Assembly: GCA_000499405.2 (NCBI GenBank)
Contig: HG738140.1
Span: 12,675,560-12,739,559, forward strand
DNA: 64,000 bases
Direction of reading: 5' to 3'
From: Onchocerca volvulus
Taxonomy: Eukaryota > Nematoda > Chromadorea > Rhabditida > Onchocercidae
The notes beneath the pieces are model-generated. The model made no database searches. It was not told the origin of the DNA and was given only the letters and a program-made list of their open reading frames with translations. The translations under genes were made by a program, and so were the position numbers. Shown here piece after piece: positions 48,701 through 64,000 of this stretch (position 1 is its first letter; the number at the start of each line of letters is the position of its first letter).

Positions 48701-51700
48701 TCAGTTTCTTTTTTTTATTTCAGGTTTGGATCCATGGACTGGATCTGCTAATAAGCCGGAAACAATAGAAACTGATGTCACTTCACCTATGCATTATGTC
48801 CTTTGTATTGACAATGGTAAATTAATATCACTAGTTTTATAAAGCTTGCAAAGTTAAAGTTTCCGTCACTAATGTTACTTATTGGATGATTTTAAATCAG
48901 TTTCTGTAACTTACGTAGTAGTTTGGTAGAAGATCTATTAAAATTACGACAAGTTGGAACTTTATTTCAAATTTTATTTGCAGAATATGCAATGCGTGAT
49001 ATAACAGCACGTTATGCTTCTAAATATCTGACACCTGCAGTTCGACGTTTATGGGTGAACCAAGACTGGTGGAATGATACATTAGAGGTTTGTTTAAATC
49101 ACTCGTTGTGTGTGTTATACATTATAATTTTTTTAATTTTAATTTTCTGTAACTTAACATTATTTTTAGCTTTATCAGAGTAAAAATGTAATGTATAAGC
49201 AACTCGAAGATGTTACAATCCAGGAGTATCTCTTCTCCAAACCAAAACCTACAACGATAGCAGAATACAAAAATCACCCACTGTGAGTACATACTTTCTT
49301 CCATAATTAAAAGACAATTTTAAAGGTTACAATTTTTAAAGTTACTTTAAATTAATTCGATTCTTCAATTACTGAGTAACAATGTAACTTCGCGGTGGAC
49401 AGATATCATATATTGATAAGTACTTTTAAATAAAAAACTATTGTAACCGAAAAAAAATTATAATAGGAGAAATTACAGTAAAAACTGTGAAAATTGTGGC
49501 AAGATAATTGTCATGGATAATTTCTTTGAGTACTTATATTCTGATTATAAAGTATTCTATGTAATGTGAAGTAAAAATTTATATCATTAATGTTTGTTTT
49601 TTTCATCTTTCGTTAGTTGAGATATTACTACAAAAAATCAGTGATTCATCCTTCAGTTTTCTTTCTTTAGATATGTGTTGGAAAAGGACTTATCCGTATA
49701 TGAAGCAATGTATCCAGAAAATCAACAGCCTATAGGAAAAATCAAAGATTTCAATATCTATCTACGAAGTTCGGTTCATCGACTTGATGGCGTAATAAAC
49801 TGGATGAAGCAACTTCGATCAATTAAAGTAACTGAATGATTCTACAAAATTCTCACTTTATTTCACTTTCTTTTTATTATTTTAATTTTATCTTACTGCA
49901 GCCTAACGAAAAGCCATACAGAGTTGTACAAAAAAAATCCTGTAGTCGTGCTTCATTAGAATATGGTGGACCGAAAACTGTTGATTTATACGGCCGTTGG
50001 CAAACGATACCATATGTCACTCCGAAAATTGTTGATGTAAAGATTTTAATCTTTTATTACTCATATAATAGAAAATAATAAATATAAATGAAAGACAAAG
50101 AGATCATTCTCCACGCTTAGTAATGATATGAGCTTCAAATCTTATAATATTTCATTAATTGTTCCAATTATACTTTCTTTTTTTGCATTTTTTTTCGCAC
50201 TTTTTTTTACAGCCAAATTTATATACTCAACAAGAAATCATGAATAAGAAATCAAAAGACTTGAATTGTATTAATGAACTAACTAAATCTCAAGTTATCT
50301 TTTTTTTTTTGATAGCTTTTCCCCAGAGAAAATCATTTGCAGGGTCGTGTGCCTCGCAACGAATTTGGCAATTTATATATTTACAAAAGCAGTATGATAC
50401 CAGATGGTTGTGTACATGTGCAACTGAATGGATTGGTAGCTATAGCTCGTAAACTTGGCATTGATTGTGTTCCGGCGGTTGTTGGATGGAATCATTACAG
50501 AGGAGGTACTCATCCCATGTTAGTTGGTTGTCTATATGGCTTTCATTCTGCAAAATTATTAAATAATTGAGCTTAAAAATACAGCTTTGAAATATTATAT
50601 GTAGTTTGCTGCTAATAGTTACTTTTTTTTTTTTTCAATTTCCCGAAATTGAGTGAATATGCTCTAATTTTGCAGTTTTGTCTCATTATCTATAGATAGA
50701 TATCAATTTGTCAGAAATTTTTTCTCTTACAACTTTATAGCAAAAGCACAGAAAATCTTACGAATGATACAGATAATATGGGATCAATATATATTCGCGA
50801 TATTCGCTTCTAATCTAAAATTTAAACACAGCTCTTTCCCACTATAGAACTAAATTACTTGAGTGATTCTTATTATTTTTGATGAACGTACCAGGGGAAC
50901 TAATTTTGATCCTTAACTCTTTAACTTCTAATTTTAGTCTTGATGGATGTGTGATTCTGAAAGAACATGAAGAAGAACTTCGAGAAGCCTGGTCGAAACA
51001 ATATGAAAAAAAGAAAATTGCTGCAAAATTGGTTGCTTAAATAACGATCTTTGATTTTTTTTTTTGTCACTGAGATATCATTTTTGATTTTAAAAAAGAA
51101 TTCAGAGCGAAAAAAAGACTAAAATTTTCGTGAATATGGAATTTTCAGAAACAAACACAACGAGCCATAAAAAACTGGCGTTGTTTGGTGAAGGGACTGA
51201 TAACGCTGAAAAAAGTTCGTGCTAGATTTGCTTCCAGGGATCGTCGTTTATTGGTAGCATTTGTTGTTTCTATATTATGTCATTATTATATTGTATTATA
51301 CAGTTCTACTTATTCCTCTTGTAGTTGACGCTACCGCATGAATTTTTTTAAATTATTACTCACTTTTCTGTTAGATGTTTATAATACATTGAAAACAATT
51401 GATATTTTAGAAGACTTTTGTCACTTTCGTTCCACTTCAAGTCAAAATCGAATTCAGCATAAATTTTGGTTTTTATCGATCCAAGTAATTAATAGCACTT
51501 CAAATCTCGTAATAAAAGGCTGTCTTGTTTATAATAGCATAACTGGAGCCCAAATGGATCATTACTGCATTCCAAAAGAATGCACCAGATTCTTTCAGTT
51601 CACTTTACTCTTTTTTCAGAAAAAAATTGCTAAAAAATTGGTTATTTAAGTAGCAACCTCTAAGTTTTTTTCTGATTTTCAATTTTATTCAATTACATGT

Positions 51701-51836
51701 TTTGCAGCATGTTGATGAAAAGTTAGAGAATGACGAAAAAGTTAATAAAAACACGGCAGAGACAACTAATGGTGCGGGAACACTTGCTTGGCCGTCGACT
51801 GAATACAGCTTGCCTAATATTAATTCGAAACTATAA
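45726..51836 (+). CDS. xpc-1: XPC DNA-damage recognition protein
   Basis: Global-genome nucleotide excision repair sensor. Sixteen phase-consistent exons: 45726-45837, 46247-46474, 46633-46931, 47236-47463, 47685-47747, 48095-48172, 48333-48570, 48724-48816, 48984-49087, 49170-49282, 49671-49827, 49902-50036, 50343-50518, 50938-51031, 51149-51253 and 51708-51836, about 783 residues. A basic disordered N-terminus is followed by a transglutaminase-like domain (MHLLCYIAHLRIW; YWVEFWDKNSRRWIC, DPWTG, MHYVLCID), then BHD1 (EYKNHPLYVLEKDL), BHD2 (LYGRWQTIPYVTPKIVD) and BHD3 (GRVPRNEFGNLYIYKSSMIP, ARKLGIDCVPAVVGW). The C-terminal helical part has REAWSKQYEKKK. Shorter than human XPC (940), mainly in linkers. 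AATAAA at 51950-51955. Confidence 0.95.
51616..51652 (+). repeat. Partial copy of the XPC exon-14 end
   Basis: Behind a TTTTTTCAG the sequence AAAAAAATTGCTAAAAAATT plus GGTTATTTAA resembles the end of exon 14 and its read-through (AAGAAAATTGCTGCAAAATT plus GGTTGCTTAA at about 51011-51040). Encoded ends would be KKIAKKLVI-stop versus KKIAAKLVA-stop. Looks like a small duplication in XPC intron 15. Confidence 0.4.
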
Positions 51837-53284
51837 TTGATTTATTGTTTTCTCACTATGTCGGTGAATATCAACAAAAATGATATTCTAAGGAAGGAAT
51901 TGATTATTTTATTTAAAATCCCCACCTTATCTGCAGCATTCGAAGTTTAAATAAACTTCCTTTTTGAGATTTTCCTAGTTTCTTTGTTTATTTCTCCCAA
52001 AATTCTTCTTTGTATAGATGATTTGTTTTTTGATCATTTTCCATGTATAGATTTTTTTTCTAAGCAGTAAGCAATGAACAGAAAACTAATTTCCCTCGGT
52101 AATTTTTGGTATAAATCTCTCATTTTGGTCTCTTTCATATCATTTCTCCATTACAGTTCTTTAAGAGAGAAGAAATTTTCAACATTGATGGACAGTTTCA
52201 TTCTTTATTTTCAACTTTAAATCTAATTTTCTAATGGAGTGTAAATAATATATTATTGTTTTGTTTTTTTGTTTTTTTTTTTCACTCTCAGTTCTATTTT
52301 TATTGTTTGGGAATTCACTAATGATCTTTACTTACAGTTTGGTAATTCACTTATAATCTTTATTCACTGTTTGGGAATTCATTTATGATCTTTATTTACC
52401 CATTATCATGATAATCTTTGCTTGCCTCTGAAATATCCTTGCTCCTTGTCTTCATTTACTTATATACAGTTACTCTTTTTTTCATCAATATCGATGAATT
52501 TTCATACTTTATTTGTACATTTTATATTTTCATGTAAATAAAATTTGCTTTATAAATAAACAATATTTATCGAATCAGCTTAATTAGGACTTATGGAATA
52601 TTCAAATTTACATTTCAGAAAACAAGATGGTATGACGGCTTAAAATCCGGTACTATCTTCCAGAGAATTTGATAAGGCATACCCTGAAATACAAAATGAT
52701 CAATTAGCATCAATTTGTAACTTTGCTATTAAGTTAGTATTGTGCGGGACGTCGAATTTCACGATGGAACTTCGCTGAATTTGAATTTTCAAATAAATTT
52801 TTGTTCCCACTGCGATAATTAGGGCGGTTTACTTGTCATTCGTAATGACTGCGTGATCTTGAGAAAGGTTGGTTTAAACTAGGGGGAAAAGGAATGATTG
52901 TTGAATGTATGTTTCAAATAAGTTGCCCAAAGTTGATTACTATTTGCGAAATACCCTTTGATAGTCAAATCTTTTAATAATTTTCATTCACATAGCTAAA
53001 CATGCAGTCATCATGTTGAATCATTTGATAAAAATGCATGCCTCTAAGGATGACAATCAGTTAGTCTTATCGTTCATCGACTATTTTCCAATTATGCTCT
53101 ATTTCTCATATTAATCGTTTATTATGTGATTCCCTATGTTTTGTCTTACGTGACTTTAAATTTTTGCTTTCTATTTCATTTTCATTCCATGATCTGAAAG
53201 TGAACTTCTTTTGTACGTTAAAACATAACATGCAATTATGTATTTGATGTTTCTCTTGTTTGTTATTCTTTTAGTACATGCAAG
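51837..53284. other. XPC 3' flank and Aurora upstream region
   Basis: Contains the XPC poly(A) signal and the minisatellite. No other gene seen. The Aurora ATG context AAGATGG is good, preceded by TTTTAG about 10 bases upstream, a possible trans-splice acceptor. Confidence 0.5.
52300..52405. repeat. Minisatellite, about 3 units of 35-40 bp
   Basis: TTTGGGAATTCACTAATGAT, TTTGGTAATTCACTTATAAT and TTTGGGAATTCATTTATGAT units, each followed by CTTTA(C/T)T.A, between XPC and the Aurora gene. Confidence 0.75.
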
Positions 53285-55491
<2,207 letters not shown>

Positions 55492-58283
55492 AATATATGA
55501 TTTACTTGGAATATCTTTTTATATCTTTTGGATCGTAATCCATCTTTTTATCAAATGTAATATATCAGTATAACTTTTTTTTGAATTATTTTCAACATTT
55601 CCAATCATTTATTATATATTTTCAATAAACATTGTTCATGTAAGCATATTACCGATATTCGTCAATTTATTGTATAACATAATTGCGTCAAATAAAATTC
55701 GTCATATCAAGAGTAATTGATGTTGAGAATTGATAGAGTTAGATGAAGTTTGGAAAGTGTCACTCGTTAAATACCGACTAGAGAAAGCGATTGATTGAAT
55801 GAAAGAATAGAATCTTCAGATAAGAAGCTTTTTGTAATGAAGTTGTTTATTCCATGTTACCATGGTAACACACAATTAAAAATGTGCCTGAAAGTCAGAA
55901 CGTTGCATATATCAAGATATTTCTATAATAAAAAAGTTTCTAATTGTTTCGTCATATTTAAATTCCAAAAAATATTTCAATTTTCCCGGAATTGATGTCC
56001 CTTCCCTATAAAACCTTTTTTTTTCTACTTTTAAAGCAAAGAGTAACTGAATTAAGCATTAAAATTCAGATAAAATAGAATTTGGAAACTACTTACAGAA
56101 TTTTATGAAAAAATTCCAGAAATAATAATTTTTAACACCGGAACTTAATAGGTATTCACTTTCGTTTAAGCAAAGAAAATTGAGAATAGAGATATTGATA
56201 ATTTCAAAAGGAAGTCGAATAAAGGTTAAATAAAGATCATGATAAGATAGATTGAGGTAAGAGCGAATAGAGTATTCGTTCCCATCGAAAACTCTATTAA
56301 ACCTCATTTTCTGTGACAAAACAAAAATGACTTGTAAACTTCATTTTCCCCGTTCTGTTACCTTTTATTTCTTTCCATTTCGCCAGTTTTTCAACACATT
56401 CTATAAAAATTAATCCGTCAATAAAACATTAAATTTCTTGTGTGCCTATTAGTAAAATCACAGCCTCTACAACAACCAGCAGATTTCGAAGATCAGATCA
56501 AAAACAAAGAGACGATTTTTTAATTTCGAATTTCAATAATTAACAGCATATCCTTTGCTTTCATGAATGAGAGGGTGAAAAAATTTTACAATTAATACAA
56601 AACAGTATTGATGGCAAGTTTTGAAATTCAAAAACTTCTTTTTACAACAAGTTACTCGCTTCGAATCATTTTGACATTTTTAACGATACTAAATATAAGC
56701 ACGCATCAAAAACCTCAAAAACCCCGCGTAATCCTTCAAAATACTGAATCTTTATTATTTATCTTGCTATTAGTTTTCCATTCTATATTGATCTTTTTTT
56801 TTAACCTCTCGCTTTTTTTAATTGACAACTAAATATGCCTTAATGAGCATACTGTTATTTGTTACTATGAGAATAAGTCGTTCGAAGTTCCTTCTTACTT
56901 TTATTTCTTTCATAAGAATCGAGAAATAGTGAATGTTAACATTTTAATATTTGGAAGTAGATCGATGCTCTCTTTAAATTTAAAAAAAACGATAAAATTT
57001 AATGATTCATCCAGAAAATGTGAAATACAGTTAAATCGACAAATTCCTTTATTAATTCAAAAAACATAAACTGAATTGATAGATGCAAAGAATGGAATCA
57101 CTGAATTAATTCATTTTTGAATAATTTGTTAAGTAGAAAAAAATTCGACATATTTTTACTATCAAGAGTTAAATATTATCGTCAAAAATCTGTTTGCATA
57201 AAATTGTTATTTAAGAAATGCAACACTATCCACGATCATCATTATTTGGCAAGTTGAAAAATTGGAAAATTCAATGAAATTTAATACAATCATTATTTTG
57301 TAACGATTTTCAGTTTCACAACATTGCTAATTTTAAACAACTTGAATATCTTAAAAAAAGATTTTACTTGAATCTTTTACAATTGAAAATCGAAGAGATT
57401 ATTGTCGAATTGGTGAAAAGAAATGATGAACAGTAAATGTGTATTGATGACATGCTCGCCGATAGGATGAAATCAGCGAAACAATAGGTTGAATTTGAGT
57501 GGGATAAAATATTGTTTGGGAAGAAGGTATTGGACAATGATAATTTCCGTTATTTGTTGGGATCACTCGTGATAATATATATTTCATCGTTGTGTTTGAA
57601 AATAATCTAAAAAAAAAAAAGAGAAGAAAACTTCTGTTTGTATTGTTATACTTTTCAAGAATAACTCTCAATTTCGTTAACCGTTGATGCATATTTGTTG
57701 CAAATGATGTGGCTAATTCTATGCGAGGATTTCGCATAAGAAAAACTTGTGGATGGGAAATTTTTTCGTCGCAATTTCATTTCGCATTATGAAGCGATGA
57801 TATCGATAATCATATTTTGAGGGAAGATAAATAAGGAAGAATGCTTGTATTTGCTGATATCTTAGGATTGCTTTTTACTATTGTTGATTTAATTTTACCT
57901 CTTAATCATTCTTATCTATTGTACCGTTTCATTCGACCTAATTCACTTTAAATTCATGAAATCTCTCTTTTTAGTCTTTCATTTCGCCTTCAATTTTGCT
58001 CATTTTATATTGCGTCTATTTGTTTCTATGTATAATCATTGACTTATCATATTTCGTGATTGAATTTATTCAAAAATTTCTCGTGTATATAATCATTGAT
58101 ATAATCACGGATGTCTTATCCTATTTCGTTATTAAATTAATTTAAAATTTTTTCCAGAATTTTCAGATTTTTTTGCCTCAGTTTTATCTCGCATTATTAC
58201 TGTCATTACGAATAGTATATCAGATCAGCTTACTAACTGATTGGTAATTATTGGTCAGTTTTACCAAGATCAGATCAACGACT
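55492..58283. other. Intergenic region, possible small minus-strand gene
   Basis: A minus-strand frame at 57399-57737 (112 codons) spans a poly-T tract that reads as a 45-base intron (AA|GTATAA ... TTTTTTAG|A). Splicing keeps the frame and gives roughly 97 residues with LATSFATNMHQRLTKLR. Another minus-strand ATG at 56305 sits three bases behind a GTCACAG acceptor. Neither has a recognised domain. The rest is AT-rich with nothing seen. Confidence 0.25.
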
Positions 58284-63992
<5,709 letters not shown>

Positions 63993-64000
63993 ACTCCAAT

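Overview
The window looks like nuclear DNA of a nematode, most likely a filarial (clade III, Onchocercidae-type) worm. It is strongly AT-rich. Genes are built from many short exons with GT-AG introns and TTTCAG-type acceptors. Several ATGs sit directly behind an acceptor, as expected with spliced-leader trans-splicing. The gene set (ELO elongase, ShKT-peroxidase, LACT beta-lactamase-like protein, AIR-2-like Aurora kinase) is typical of nematodes. Short N runs (11289-11294, 11768) show a draft assembly. Exon borders below were read by eye; where a chain is called phase-consistent, reading phase carries through every listed junction.

Layout. 1-5043 (+): 3' part of a fatty-acid elongase gene whose second intron carries Helitron-derived DNA. 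4203-5929 (-): an unrecognised gene interleaved with the elongase 3' end. 7887-16900: a decayed BEL/Pao retroelement, split by a second LTR copy that is itself split at an A|T site by a 2.9 kb Helitron (11099-14006) with a broken Pif1-type helicase. 17049-30035 (-): a same-strand gene cluster, in transcription order RBM28 (nucleolar RNA-binding protein), a possible small membrane protein, a divergent glutamyl-tRNA-synthetase-like protein and a BRAT1-like HEAT-repeat protein. 30596-31226 (+): URM1, divergent from RBM28. 32149-34413: remnants of an aquaglyceroporin (-) and of a protein tyrosine phosphatase (+). 35594-39974 (-): a beta-lactamase-like gene whose last exon has a frameshift. 41151-41678 (+): a possible small three-exon gene. 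45726-51836 (+): a complete 16-exon XPC DNA-repair gene. 53285-55491 (+): a complete seven-exon Aurora kinase gene. 58284-end (+): a secreted protein with two ShKT domains leading into an animal haem peroxidase, running to the window edge.

The genes do not form one pathway. RBM28 (large-subunit ribosome assembly), BRAT1 (Integrator/INTS11 partner), URM1 (tRNA thiolation and protein urmylation) and the GluRS relative all concern RNA biology and lie next to each other, which may reflect operon organisation. The most unusual features are the reciprocally nested antisense gene pair at the elongase 3' end, a GC-AG intron in the elongase, the Helitron-in-LTR-in-retroelement nest with a reconstructable empty site, the chain of Helitron termini at 11099-11195, and the GluRS-like protein lacking its catalytic signatures.
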